DNA from: Alterinioella nitratireducens | Lineage (GTDB): Bacteria > Pseudomonadota > Alphaproteobacteria > Rhodobacterales > Rhodobacteraceae | Direction of reading: 5' to 3' | Assembly: GCF_013155465.1 (NCBI RefSeq) | Contig: NZ_JABJVX010000005.1 | Span: 1 to 64,000, forward strand | Length of the DNA: 64,000 bases | Translations under genes and position numbers: made by a program | Shown: positions 15,369-24,487 of the stretch, one piece after another | How positions within the stretch are numbered: position 1 is the first letter of the stretch | Layout of the letters: each line of letters begins with the position of its first letter | The notes under the pieces: model-generated | What the model was told of the DNA's origin: nothing | What the model saw: only the letters and a program-made list of their open reading frames with translations | Database searches by the model: none

Positions 15369-17803
15369 TGCTTCACCCTTTCCGACCGTGGGTCATAGAG
15401 CGGCCTCAAACTGGCCATGGCCTCTTGACGCGTGCCTGCAATCTCGATCTCGTAGGATGAGGCCAGCACATCGGCGGGGGCCTCGCCCTTGCAGGGCACA
15501 TAGCCAAGCCCGACAGCCGCGCCCAAATGATGCCCGTAATTGCCCGAGGTGAGGTAGCCCACCATCTTGCCATCGCGGATGATCGCCTCATTGTGGAACA
15601 GCATCGGCTCAGCGTCGCGCAGCTGGAACTGCACCAGCCGCCGCGCCAGACCTTCCTCGCGCTTGCGCAACACCGCGTCACGCCCGATGAAATCGCCCTT
15701 GTCGGGCTTGACGGCAAAGCCAAGCCCCGCCTCAAGCACGTGATCCTCATCGGAAATGTCATGTCCGAAATGGCGAAACGCCTTCTCGGTCCGGCACGAA
15801 TCCAGCGTGTGCATCCCGCAGAGCTTCATCTCCGGCGCGGCCTCCGTCAGCGTCTCGAAGACATGCGCCGCCTGATCGGAGGAGACATAGAGCTCCCACC
15901 CCAATTCACCCACGTAGGTGACCCGATGCGCCCGCGCCAACCCCATCCCGATCTCGATCTCGCGCGCGGTCCCGAAGGGGTGCGCGGCGTTGGAGAAATC
16001 GTCGGGGCTGACCGCCTGCATCACCTCGCGCGCCTTCGGTCCCATGACGCACAGAACCGCCTCCGCCGCCGTCACATCCGTGATCACCGCCAGGTCGTCG
16101 CCAAGGTTCCGCCGCAGCCAGTTAAGATCGCGTTGCAGCGTCGCCCCCGGCACGACGAGGAAGAACGCGGTCTCGGACAACCGCGTCACCGTCAGGTCGC
16201 ATTCGATCCCGCCGCGCGCGTTCAGCATCTGCGTATAGACGATGCGCCCCGCCGCGACATCCATCTGCCCGCCGCAGACCCGTTGCAGGAAGGCCAGCGC
16301 CCCCGACCCCTCGACCCGGATCTTGCCGAAACTGGTCATGTCGAAGAACCCGACCGCTTCGCGCACCGCCTTGTGTTCGGCGGCATGGTTGGCGAACCAG
16401 TTCTGCCCCTTCCAGTCGTAGCGATATTCGCGCTCCTGCCCCTCATCCGCGAACCAATTGGCCCGCTCCCATCCGGCCATTTCCCCGAACACCGCGCCGC
16501 GCGCTTTCAAATGTTCATGCAGGGGCGACCGCCTGATGCCACGCGCGGTTTCCACCTGCCGGTAGGGGTAGTGATCGGCATAGAGCAGGCCCAATGTCTC
16601 GCTCACCCTCTCGCGCAGATAGCGCCGGTTGCGCTGGAACGGCTGCGCCCGGCGGATGTCGGATTCCCACAGGTCAAAGGGCGGCTCGCCATCCTCGATC
16701 CACTGCGCCAGCGCCATGCCCGCCCCGCCCGAGGAGACGATGCCGATGGAGTTATACCCGGCCGCAACCCAGTAGCCGCGCAATTCCGGCGCTTCGCCCA
16801 GGTAATAACGGTCATCCGGGGTGAAGCTTTCCGGTCCGTTGAAGAACGTATGAATGCCCGCCGTCTCGAACAGCGGCACCCGGTTCATCGCCATCTCAAG
16901 AATGGGCTCGAAATGGTCGAAATCCTCGGGGAGGCTGTCAAACTCGAAATCCTCCGGAATGCCCGCCATCCCCCAGGGCTTCGCGCGCGGCTCGAACGCG
17001 CCGAGCATCATCTTGCCCGCGTCCTCCTTGTAATAGGCGCATTCATCGGGCACCCGCAGCACCGGCAGCCTCCCCATGTTTTCAACGGGTTCGGTCAGCA
17101 GGTAGAAATGCTCACACGCGTGCAGGGGCAGCGTGACGCCGGATGCAGCCGCCAGATCGCGCCCCCACATGCCGCCGCAATTGATCACCACATCCGCCGC
17201 GATATGGCCCTGTTCACCGCCGCGCTCCCAATCCACGCCGGTCACCCGCGCGCCGTCATCGGTGACGCGCGCCACTTTCACACCCTCGATCACCTGCGCG
17301 CCCCGCATCCGCGCGCCCTTGGCCAGCGCCATGGCGATATTGGCGGGGTCGCATTGCCCATCGAGCGGCAGATGCACCGCGCCGACCACGTCCGAGACAT
17401 TGAGATGCGGATACATCGCCTTGACCTCTGCGGGCGAGATCTCCGCCACCTCCACATCCAGCGCGCGCGCCAGCGTCGCCTGGCGCAGCAATTCCTCGTG
17501 CCGGTGCTCCGTCAACGCGACCGAGATCGACCCGTTCTGCCGCATCCCCGTGGCCACGCCGGTTTCAGCCTCCAGATCGACATAAAGACCGGCGGAATAC
17601 TTCGCCAATTGCGTCGCGTTGTGGGTATTCCGAAGCTGCCCGATCAGCCCCGCCGCATGCCACGTGGTGCCACAGGTCAACTGCTTGCGCTCCAGCAGCA
17701 CGATGTCGGTCCAGCCCAGTTTCGCCAGGTGATAGGCGACCGAACAGCCCGAGACGCCGCCCCCGATGATGACGGCACGGGCGTGGGTGGGAATGGGTTT
17801 CAT
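15365..17803 (-). CDS. dimethylglycine/sarcosine dehydrogenase-like flavoprotein
   Basis: 812 residues. An N-terminal DAO-type FAD domain (VIIGGGVSGCSVAYHLAKLG, residues 11-30) carries TTWHAAGL, where His49 matches the histidine that binds FAD covalently in dimethylglycine dehydrogenases. A FAO-M linker comes next (about 370-430), then an aminomethyltransferase (GcvT) domain to about residue 700 (WERANWF, MGPKAREVMQ, GELGWELY), and a GcvT C-terminal barrel (YLTSGNYGHHLGAAVGLGYV). The expected reaction is oxidative N-demethylation with transfer of the one-carbon unit to tetrahydrofolate. It is ATGA-coupled to the MttB-like gene and lies 9 bases after the homocysteine methyltransferase gene. 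Confidence 0.88.
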   Translation of the reverse strand: MKPIPTHARAVIIGGGVSGCSVAYHLAKLGWTDIVLLERKQLTCGTTWHAAGLIGQLRNTHNATQLAKYSAGLYVDLEAETGVATGMRQNGSISVALTEHRHEELLRQATLARALDVEVAEISPAEVKAMYPHLNVSDVVGAVHLPLDGQCDPANIAMALAKGARMRGAQVIEGVKVARVTDDGARVTGVDWERGGEQGHIAADVVINCGGMWGRDLAAASGVTLPLHACEHFYLLTEPVENMGRLPVLRVPDECAYYKEDAGKMMLGAFEPRAKPWGMAGIPEDFEFDSLPEDFDHFEPILEMAMNRVPLFETAGIHTFFNGPESFTPDDRYYLGEAPELRGYWVAAGYNSIGIVSSGGAGMALAQWIEDGEPPFDLWESDIRRAQPFQRNRRYLRERVSETLGLLYADHYPYRQVETARGIRRSPLHEHLKARGAVFGEMAGWERANWFADEGQEREYRYDWKGQNWFANHAAEHKAVREAVGFFDMTSFGKIRVEGSGALAFLQRVCGGQMDVAAGRIVYTQMLNARGGIECDLTVTRLSETAFFLVVPGATLQRDLNWLRRNLGDDLAVITDVTAAEAVLCVMGPKAREVMQAVSPDDFSNAAHPFGTAREIEIGMGLARAHRVTYVGELGWELYVSSDQAAHVFETLTEAAPEMKLCGMHTLDSCRTEKAFRHFGHDISDEDHVLEAGLGFAVKPDKGDFIGRDAVLRKREEGLARRLVQFQLRDAEPMLFHNEAIIRDGKMVGYLTSGNYGHHLGAAVGLGYVPCKGEAPADVLASSYEIEIAGTRQEAMASLRPLYDPRSERVKQ

Positions 17804-17812
17804 GGCGCGACC

Positions 17813-18709
17813 TCAGATTATCTGGTGACCCGCGGCGCGCAGCCGCGTGGCGATTTCCGCGATATGGGCGGGGCCGATCTCGCAGCAACCACCGAGGATC
17901 GTGGCGCCTTGATCGACCCAGGTGAGCGCGAGCCTGGCATAGGCGTCGGGCGTCATATCCGCGCGTTCCTGCAACGCATCCACCGTCGGCGCCTCTTCCA
18001 GGAATCCTTCGGAAATGCGCGTGAACCCGTTGGCATAGGCCCCGAACGGCACCCCGAACCCCTTGAGGATCTCCAGCCCGTCGGCCACCACCTCGGGCCG
18101 GGTGCAGTTGATCAATACGGCCTCGGGCGCGAAATCCGCGACCACAGGGGCCAGGTCATCCACCCCCTCGCCCGAACGCAGCCGCGTTCCATCCCCGTCC
18201 ATGGTCGAGACCGCCAGCCAGACCGGCTTGCCCGCCTCCTTCGTCCCCTCCAACGCCCCGATTGCATGCTTCACCGACACCACCGTTTCGATCAGGAAGA
18301 GGTCGACCCGGTCGCGGATCAGCCCCACGATCTCGGCGTAGATCGCCCCCGCCTCTTGCGGGTCGGGGCACAGGTCGGGCCGGTAGGACGCCCCGAGCGG
18401 CCCAAGCGCGCCCGCCACCCGTCCAGCGCCAAAAGCCTCCCGCGCCGCGACAGCGCCACCCACCGCCGCGGCCAGCAGATCCTCGAACCGCTCCTCGACG
18501 CCCGCGCGCACCAGCCGGTCGCGCAGCACCGCGTAGGTGTTGGCCGTCGCCACCGTCGCCCCCGCGGCGAAGTAATCCCGGTGCAGCCCCGCCACCAGAT
18601 CGGGTTTCTCCATCATCACCGTGGTGGACCAGAGCGGCGTCGGACGGTCGCCCGCCCGCTTGACCAGCTCCTGCCCGATGGAGCCGTCCATGAGGGTCAC
18701 GCGGCTCAC
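17813..18709 (-). CDS. betaine-homocysteine S-methyltransferase-like protein
   Basis: 298 residues, GTG start at 18709 overlapping the previous stop. The homocysteine S-methyltransferase barrel has all three zinc cysteines: Cys in INCTRPE (about residue 201) and the pair in ILGGCCEIGP (about 273-274). MDGSIGQELVKR is the typical N-terminus. It most likely moves a methyl group from betaine (or S-methylmethionine) to homocysteine to give methionine plus dimethylglycine, which the neighbouring flavoproteins could then oxidise. The operon setting favours betaine over S-methylmethionine. Confidence 0.85.
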   Translation of the reverse strand: MSRVTLMDGSIGQELVKRAGDRPTPLWSTTVMMEKPDLVAGLHRDYFAAGATVATANTYAVLRDRLVRAGVEERFEDLLAAAVGGAVAAREAFGAGRVAGALGPLGASYRPDLCPDPQEAGAIYAEIVGLIRDRVDLFLIETVVSVKHAIGALEGTKEAGKPVWLAVSTMDGDGTRLRSGEGVDDLAPVVADFAPEAVLINCTRPEVVADGLEILKGFGVPFGAYANGFTRISEGFLEEAPTVDALQERADMTPDAYARLALTWVDQGATILGGCCEIGPAHIAEIATRLRAAGHQII

Positions 18710-21156
18710 GCCCGCAACCTTTCATTCTCGGGATCCCACAGCGGCCGATCCTCCTGCACCACCGCGCGGTGTTTCTGTCCGTAGATTTCTACCTCCAACT
18801 CGGTCCCCGGCACCGCCAGTTCGGCCCGCACCATGCCAAGCGCGATCGAGGCATTCACCCGGTAGCCCCAGCCGCCGCTGGTGGTCTCGCCGACGATCTC
18901 ATCGCCGTGCCAGAGGCAGGACATATAGGGCGCATCGGCCTCCCCCGCCTCCACGATCAGCGTCACAAAGCGCTTGGACACGCCGCGCTGCTTCTCGGCC
19001 ATAAGCGCGGCTTTGCCCGGAAACTCCTGCGGCTTGTCCAGCTTGACAAAGCGGTCCAGCCCGCCTTCAAGCAGGCTGTAATCGGTGGACAGATCGCCCT
19101 TCCAAGCGCGGTATCCCTTCTCCAGCCGCAGGCTGTTCAACGCATACATGCCAAAGGGCTTGGCCCCGGCGGCGATCACCGCATCATGGATCGCGGGCAT
19201 TTCCGCGGTCTCGGCATGGATTTCCCATCCCAACTCGCCCGCAAAGGACAGCCGCACCAGCGCCGCCCAACCGCCCGCGATCTCGGTCTCCTGAAGGCTC
19301 AGCCAGGGCAGGGTCAGGTCGGCATCGCAAAGCGTCGCCATCAGGTCGCGCGACTTCGGCCCGGTCACGATCAGGGTCGACATCCGGTCGGTCCAGTCTG
19401 TCAGGGTGAACCCCGCATCCTGCGGCATGTGGCGCGTCAACCAATCCCGGTCATGCCATTGCGCCGAGGCCGCCGTGACCAGGATGAACAGATCCTCCGC
19501 GTCGCGCGCGACTGTCATCTCGGTCACGATCCGCCCGCGATGATCGGCGAAATAGACCAGACCGGCGCGGCCCAGTTTCGGCAGCGCCCCGGCCACCAGC
19601 CCGCGCAGCCACTCATCCGCGCCCGGCCCTTCGACCTTGAACCGCGAGAACCCCGGCAGGTCCAGCACGCCGACATGATCGCGCACCGCCTCGCATTCCT
19701 CGCGGATGCGCGCCTCCCACGGGCCGCTGCGGCCCCAGGTATGCGTTGCCTCAAGCGAGGTATCGTCGCCCGGCTTGGCGAACCAGTTCGCCCGCTCCCA
19801 CCCGTTATAGGCGCCCATCACGCCGCCCGCCGCGATCACGCGGTCATGCACGGGCGACAGCTTCCGGTCGCGTCCGGCGGGCCATTCATGCCAGGGGAAA
19901 TGCATCGCGTATTCGTTGCCATAGGTCTCCATCCCCTTGGCGACGCAATAGGCGTGATCGGTGTAATCTGTGTAGCGGCGCGGATCGACGGCCCACATGT
20001 CCCATTCGGTCGCGCCATCGACGATCCATTCGGCCAGCACCTTGCCCGCCCCGCCGCCCTGCGCAATGCCGAAGGTGAAGACGCAGGCCTCGAAGGCGTT
20101 TTTCACCCCCGGCATCGGTCCAAGCAGCGGCAGCCCGTCGGGCGCATAGGGGATCGGACCGTTGATGACGCGGCTGACACCGGAGGTGCCCAAAAGCGGC
20201 ACCCGCTCCATGGCATCTGTCACGATCTCCTCGATCCGGTCCAGATCGTCGGGGTAGAGCTGAAAGCTGAAATCCTCGGGCATCGGATCGCCGGGGTCTT
20301 CCCATGCGGCCCGGCAATTCGGCTCATAGGGCCCAAGGTTGAATCCGTTCTTCTCCTGCCGCAAATAGTAGGAGACATCGACATCGCGCAGAAGCGGCAG
20401 CTTGCGACCGTTCTCCTTCGACCAGGCCACAACCTCCGGCACCTCCTCCGACAGCAGGTACTGATGGCTCATCACCATCATCGGCACGGTGCGCCCGCCA
20501 TAGGGCTTGAACCACTCGCCCACCCGCTGCGCGTAATAGCCTGCGGCATTGACCACGTAGTCACAGGCGATATCGCCCTTTTCGGTGTGGACAATCCAGC
20601 CCTCGCCGTTCTGCGTCACGCCTGTCGCAGGCGTAAACCGCAGGATCGCGCACCCCATCTCCCGCGCGCCCTTGGCCAGGGCCTGGGTCAGCTGCGCCGG
20701 GTCAATATCGCCGTCATTCGGATCATAGAGCGCGCCCGCCAGGTCATGTGTTTCCAGGAACGGATAGCGCGCCTTTGTTTCTTCAGGGCTGAGGATCTCT
20801 ATATCCATCCCCTGGTAGCGCCCCATCGCGGCGGCGCGCTGAAACTCCTGCATCCGCAGCTCCGAATGCGCCAGCCTGAGAGACCCGGACTGGTGATAAT
20901 TCATCGGGTAATCGACCTCATCGCCCAAGCGCGCATAAAGCTCGGTCGAATAGCGCTGCATGTTCATGATGCCCCAGGAGGTGCTGAAGGTCGGCACATT
21001 CCCCGCCGCGTGCCAGGTCGATCCGGCGGTCAGCTCGTTCTTCTCAAGCAGAACGCAATCCGACCAGCCCCGCGCCCCCAGGTGATAGAGCACCGAGGCC
21101 CCCACGACCCCGCCGCCAATGATCACGACGCGCGCGCGCCCTGGAATCTCAGCCAT
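18706..21156 (-). CDS. dimethylglycine/sarcosine dehydrogenase-like flavoprotein (first gene of operon)
   Basis: 816 residues from the ATG at 21156, which has GGAGG 7 bases upstream; a longer in-frame start at 21204 lacks a site. It has the same architecture as the second flavoprotein of the operon: Rossmann FAD motif VVIIGGGVVGASVLYHLGAR, covalent-flavin candidate His49 in STWHAAGN, a FAO-M linker, a GcvT domain (GYNGWERANWFAKPGDD is GcvT-side linker; SFAGELGWEIHAE) and a C-terminal barrel (ETTSGGWGYRVNASIALGMV). The two are homologous but clearly diverged, so they probably act on successive methylated substrates (for example dimethylglycine then sarcosine). Confidence 0.88.
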   Translation of the reverse strand: MAEIPGRARVVIIGGGVVGASVLYHLGARGWSDCVLLEKNELTAGSTWHAAGNVPTFSTSWGIMNMQRYSTELYARLGDEVDYPMNYHQSGSLRLAHSELRMQEFQRAAAMGRYQGMDIEILSPEETKARYPFLETHDLAGALYDPNDGDIDPAQLTQALAKGAREMGCAILRFTPATGVTQNGEGWIVHTEKGDIACDYVVNAAGYYAQRVGEWFKPYGGRTVPMMVMSHQYLLSEEVPEVVAWSKENGRKLPLLRDVDVSYYLRQEKNGFNLGPYEPNCRAAWEDPGDPMPEDFSFQLYPDDLDRIEEIVTDAMERVPLLGTSGVSRVINGPIPYAPDGLPLLGPMPGVKNAFEACVFTFGIAQGGGAGKVLAEWIVDGATEWDMWAVDPRRYTDYTDHAYCVAKGMETYGNEYAMHFPWHEWPAGRDRKLSPVHDRVIAAGGVMGAYNGWERANWFAKPGDDTSLEATHTWGRSGPWEARIREECEAVRDHVGVLDLPGFSRFKVEGPGADEWLRGLVAGALPKLGRAGLVYFADHRGRIVTEMTVARDAEDLFILVTAASAQWHDRDWLTRHMPQDAGFTLTDWTDRMSTLIVTGPKSRDLMATLCDADLTLPWLSLQETEIAGGWAALVRLSFAGELGWEIHAETAEMPAIHDAVIAAGAKPFGMYALNSLRLEKGYRAWKGDLSTDYSLLEGGLDRFVKLDKPQEFPGKAALMAEKQRGVSKRFVTLIVEAGEADAPYMSCLWHGDEIVGETTSGGWGYRVNASIALGMVRAELAVPGTELEVEIYGQKHRAVVQEDRPLWDPENERLRA

Positions 21157-21265
21157 CGAACCCCTCCGCAAATCAGCCTCGCCAAAGCCTATCCGCGCGC
21201 CCACCCTGCTATCAATCGCCAGTAATCGCCCTTTTTAATCGACAGGACCGATTAGCTCCTTCATT

Positions 21266-21330
21266 TTGCCGAAAATACCTCAGAGGGTTTGGGAGAGGAT
21301 CTCCCAAGCGGTCGGGCGAGGGCTCCCGCC
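21266..21330 (+). repeat. intergenic hairpin repeat, copy A
   Basis: The sequence beginning GAAAATACCTCAGAGGGTTT (21271-21290) continues into a hairpin with arms TTGGGAGA (21289-21296) and TCTCCCAA (21300-21307), then GCGGTCGG. A second copy at 55949-56030 has the same order of elements, with compensatory changes in the stem. It lies between the operon and the LysR gene, and a spurious reading frame runs through it. Confidence 0.8.
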
Positions 21331-21379
21331 AGGGGGCCTGAACCCGACCGCACCCAAGCGCACCGGAAAGGCCCACGCG

Positions 21380-22249
21380 ATGCAGATCGAACTTGTCGAA
21401 ACCTTCCTTGACCTCTGCGACACGCGCAGCTTCAACCGCACCGCCGACCGGCTCGGGATCACCCAATCCACCGTCTCGGGCCGCATCAGGAGCCTGGAGA
21501 AATCCCTCGACCGAAGGCTCTTCCAGCGCAACCGCTCCGGCACCTCGCTGACCCTCGAAGGGCTGCGCTTCGAGCCCCACGCCCGCGCCCTGCGCGTCGG
21601 CTGGTCCGAGGCCCTGCGCGCCACCCGCGATGCGGGACCCACCGCGACCACCCTGCGCGTCGGGCTGCAACGAGACCTGACCTCACCACAGATCGGCGAC
21701 TGGGTACGTGCCTTCCGCGCCTACCTGCCTGATACCGCGCTCTATATCGAGGCCGATTTCTCCACCCAGATGTGCAACGACCTGATGCAGGGTATCCTTG
21801 ACGTGGCGGTGATCTACACGCCGAAACCGCATCCCGATCTCTATTTCGAAACCCTCTCCGAGGTCCGCTTCCGGATGATCTCCGACGTCGCCGACACGCT
21901 CGCCGCAATCCCTGCCGACAGTTACGTGCAGGCCGCGATCAGCGATGCCTTCGACCGTCTGCACAAGACGCTTTTGCCGGGGCTCAGCGCGTCGGCCATC
22001 CAATGCGGGCAGAACTCGCTGACCTCGGCCATGCTGACCGCGCTCGGCGGATCGGGCTACGTGCTGGAGGATACCGCGGCCGAGCTGACCGCCACCGGGC
22101 GCTTCGCTTACGTCGACCGCGCCCCGGTCATTCCGCAGCCGGTCTATTCCGCGATCCACCTGCGCAACCGGCACCGGTCCTCCTACCGCAAACTGATCCA
22201 GCTTCTCGGCGCGCATGTGCCGGGGCATCGGGGCTCCGATCCCGGTTGA
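21380..22249 (+). CDS. LysR-family regulator, divergent from betaine operon
   Basis: 289 residues from ATG 21380 (GGAAAGG upstream). The winged-helix N-terminus (FLDLCDTRSFNRTADRLGI, then TQSTVSGRIRSLEKSLDRRL) is strongly conserved. The effector domain is the LysR-substrate type and ends in a basic segment. A longer frame from 21266 runs through a repeat and is rejected. Its divergence from the four-gene methylamine operon, with about 220 bases between, suggests it regulates that operon. Its DNA-binding part is very like that of the second LysR gene at 22577. Confidence 0.88.
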   Translation: MQIELVETFLDLCDTRSFNRTADRLGITQSTVSGRIRSLEKSLDRRLFQRNRSGTSLTLEGLRFEPHARALRVGWSEALRATRDAGPTATTLRVGLQRDLTSPQIGDWVRAFRAYLPDTALYIEADFSTQMCNDLMQGILDVAVIYTPKPHPDLYFETLSEVRFRMISDVADTLAAIPADSYVQAAISDAFDRLHKTLLPGLSASAIQCGQNSLTSAMLTALGGSGYVLEDTAAELTATGRFAYVDRAPVIPQPVYSAIHLRNRHRSSYRKLIQLLGAHVPGHRGSDPG

Positions 22250-22255
22250 TCCGGC

Positions 22256-22462
22256 TCAGTCCCGGATTTCCTCCTGTCGGGTGACCGCGCCATGCAGCCA
22301 CAGGAAGAAACCGGCGAAGATGAGACCGCCACCAAAGCCCGAGAAGGCCAGCCAGCCCGCGAAATTGCCGGTGACCATCACCGCGATCCCGGCGGCGATC
22401 ACCAGGATACTCAGCAGCAATTCACGCTTGGCGGGGGTTCTGAACAGCTTTGCAAGGGTCAT
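22256..22462 (-). CDS. small two-helix membrane protein, unknown
   Basis: 68 residues from the ATG at 22462 (AGGAGTG upstream; the ATG at 22480 is a weaker choice). Two hydrophobic segments (about 16-33 and 38-58: LLLSILVIAAGIAVMV and LAFSGFGGGLIFAGFFLWL) with a basic N-terminus and acidic tail. No family recognised. It lies between two LysR genes and converges on the first. Confidence 0.65.
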   Translation of the reverse strand: MTLAKLFRTPAKRELLLSILVIAAGIAVMVTGNFAGWLAFSGFGGGLIFAGFFLWLHGAVTRQEEIRD

Positions 22463-22576
22463 GATGGGCACTCCTGACATGTCGCGTTTCGGGGGAGCCT
22501 CAAGGATACGCCTATCATAGAATTAGTAAAACGAATATAATTGGCCTATCAAATCGGTTTCTTCGATGGGAGCGCC

Positions 22577-23413
22577 ATGAATATCGAACAGGTCCGCAGC
22601 TTTCTGGCGGTGGCGGATACCGGCAGCTTCGTCGCCTCGGCCGAACGGCTCCATGTCACCCAATCGACCATCAGCGCGCGGATCAGGACGCTTGAGGAGG
22701 TGTTGGGATGCACCCTCTTCCAGCGCAACCGCACCGGCGCGACGCTGACGGGCGCGGGGCTTCGGTTCCAGCCCCGCGCGCTTCAGATGGTGCGGGCGTT
22801 TGAAAGGGCGCGGCGCGAGACCGGCCTGCCCGACACCATTCGCGCGCAGGTCGCCATCGGGGCCCGGTTCGGGCTGTGGGATGCGCAGGCGGTGACCTGG
22901 CTTGAGGATCAGTCCCGCCGCCGCCCCGACGTGTCCTTTCGCGCCGAGATCGCCTTTGAACCGGAATTGATGCAAGGTCTCATCGACGGCCATCTCGATA
23001 TCGGCCTCATGTACACGCCGCAGCACCGCCCCAGGCTGGAGCAGCTTCCCTTCCGCATCGAACGCCTGCGCCTCGTCTCGTCCGACCCTGAAACGCCGGT
23101 GCGGCCCGACCATTACGTGCATATCGAATGGGGGCCCGAGTTCGACGCGCAGCTGGCCGCCGGGTTCCCCGAGTTCTTCCGCACCCGGATGTCGTTCAAC
23201 ATCGGCTGGCTGGCGCTGCAATATCTCAAGAACGCGCGCGGATATGCCTATTTCCCCGACCGCTTCGTGCGCCCCGAGCTGGAGACGGGGGTGTTTCACA
23301 TCGTCGAGGACGCCCCGGTGTTCGAGCTTCCCTCCGCGCTGGTCATCCGCTCGGACCGCGACCGCGCCCTGATCGACCCGATGGTCGACAGCCTGCGCCG
23401 CCTTGCCGGGTGA
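22577..23413 (+). CDS. LysR-family regulator, paralog of the 21380 gene
   Basis: 278 residues from ATG 22577 (GGGAGC upstream). The HTH (FLAVADTGSFVASAERLHV, TQSTISARIRTLEEVLGCTL, FQRNRTGATLTGAGLRFQPR) closely resembles the LysR at 21380, including the QRNR(S/T)G wing. The effector domains also align in layout (RVGLQRDL versus AIGARFGL; DVAVIYTPK versus DIGLMYTPQ). They are likely an old duplication or two members of one subfamily. Its target cannot be assigned: the nearest divergent gene is the small membrane protein at 22256-22462. Confidence 0.87.
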   Translation: MNIEQVRSFLAVADTGSFVASAERLHVTQSTISARIRTLEEVLGCTLFQRNRTGATLTGAGLRFQPRALQMVRAFERARRETGLPDTIRAQVAIGARFGLWDAQAVTWLEDQSRRRPDVSFRAEIAFEPELMQGLIDGHLDIGLMYTPQHRPRLEQLPFRIERLRLVSSDPETPVRPDHYVHIEWGPEFDAQLAAGFPEFFRTRMSFNIGWLALQYLKNARGYAYFPDRFVRPELETGVFHIVEDAPVFELPSALVIRSDRDRALIDPMVDSLRRLAG

Positions 23414-23422
23414 TCCCGCGCC

Positions 23423-24484
23423 TCAGCGCCGGTTGATCCAGCGAAAGAACAGCGGCGCCGAGAAGACCACGATCGCGATCCGCACGATATGGGTGACCGA
23501 GACATAGGCGATGTCGCCGCCCAGGGCGAAGGCCAACAGGCTCATCTCGGTCAGACCGCCCGGCGAATAGGCCAGGAAGGCCTGCGCCAGGTCGGTCGCG
23601 GTCAGGCTGGCCACGACCCAGGCAAAGCCCACGCCGGTGATCAGCATGATGGTTGTCGAAAACACCGACAGGAACAGGTCGCGCCCGACCTCGCGCAGTC
23701 TCGCGCCCAGGAACCGCGTGCCGATCAGCGAGCCCATCACCACCTGTGCCGCGATCACAAAGACCGTCGGCGGCGGCAGGTCGACCAGTTGCACGACATG
23801 CGCCGCCGCGCTCAGGATCATCGGCCCAAGCAGGCGCTGCGCGGGCAGGCGCAACAGGCGACCGAACGGTACGCCCAATGCGGCGCAACCGATCAAGATC
23901 AGGTAATCCAGCACCCCCGGCGCGCCGATCGGGGTCCAGATCCCGCCGTTGCGCCCCGATTGCACCCCCAGGACCAGCCCGAAGAACAGGCCCACGAAGG
24001 TGACCGTCAGCAGCACGCGCGACGCATGGGCCAGCGCGATCCGCCGCTCCTCGCCTCCCGCCTCGCCACCCAAGAGCAGCATCTCGTTCAGCCCCCCGGG
24101 CATGGCGCTGAAATAGGCGGTGACCGGATCGAACCGGCCAAGATGGCGATAGATCAGGTACGACCCGCCCGCCGCCGTCATCAGGAACGGGGCCAGCACA
24201 AGGAAGGAAATGCTCCAATCGCCCAATGCCTCGAAGGTCTCGGCGCTGACACCCGAGCCCAGCATCACCCCGATGATCGGCACGAAGATGTTGCGCAGCG
24301 GCATCGAGGCCCGGACAGGTGCGCCCGCAAGTGCGGCCACCGTATTGCCCAGCATCGCGCCCAGCATCCATGGCAGGGGCATCCCGGCCATATAGGCCAG
24401 CCACCCAGAAGCGAGGCCCACCGCCAGCGATGTCATCACCCCGCGCCAGTCCGGGCCGCCGAATATGCCAATCAAAGCGGCCAA
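23423..24484 (-). CDS. AbrB-family membrane protein (AbrB duplication domain)
   Basis: 353 residues from a TTG at 24484 that almost abuts the preceding stop; an ATG at 24436 is the alternative. About ten hydrophobic helices in two homologous halves. Each half has a Pro-Gly-Gly-Leu motif before a helix (SAMPGGLNEMLLLG and AYSPGGLTEMSLLA) and PLPWMLGAM / RLLGPMILSA blocks, as in the membrane AbrB/AmoA-like family (Pfam AbrB, unrelated to the Bacillus regulator). Role unknown, probably transport. Likely co-transcribed with trhO upstream. Confidence 0.82.
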   Translation of the reverse strand: MAALIGIFGGPDWRGVMTSLAVGLASGWLAYMAGMPLPWMLGAMLGNTVAALAGAPVRASMPLRNIFVPIIGVMLGSGVSAETFEALGDWSISFLVLAPFLMTAAGGSYLIYRHLGRFDPVTAYFSAMPGGLNEMLLLGGEAGGEERRIALAHASRVLLTVTFVGLFFGLVLGVQSGRNGGIWTPIGAPGVLDYLILIGCAALGVPFGRLLRLPAQRLLGPMILSAAAHVVQLVDLPPPTVFVIAAQVVMGSLIGTRFLGARLREVGRDLFLSVFSTTIMLITGVGFAWVVASLTATDLAQAFLAYSPGGLTEMSLLAFALGGDIAYVSVTHIVRIAIVVFSAPLFFRWINRR

Positions 24485-24487
24485 ACC

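Noticed and set aside
15527-21225. Very long open frames (over 800 and 1000 codons) on the plus strand opposite the methylamine operon
   Set aside because: They are antisense shadows of GC-rich coding DNA: the opposite strand carries recognisable families with start sites and ATGA overlaps, while these translate to low-complexity His/Arg/Pro/Gln-rich sequence.
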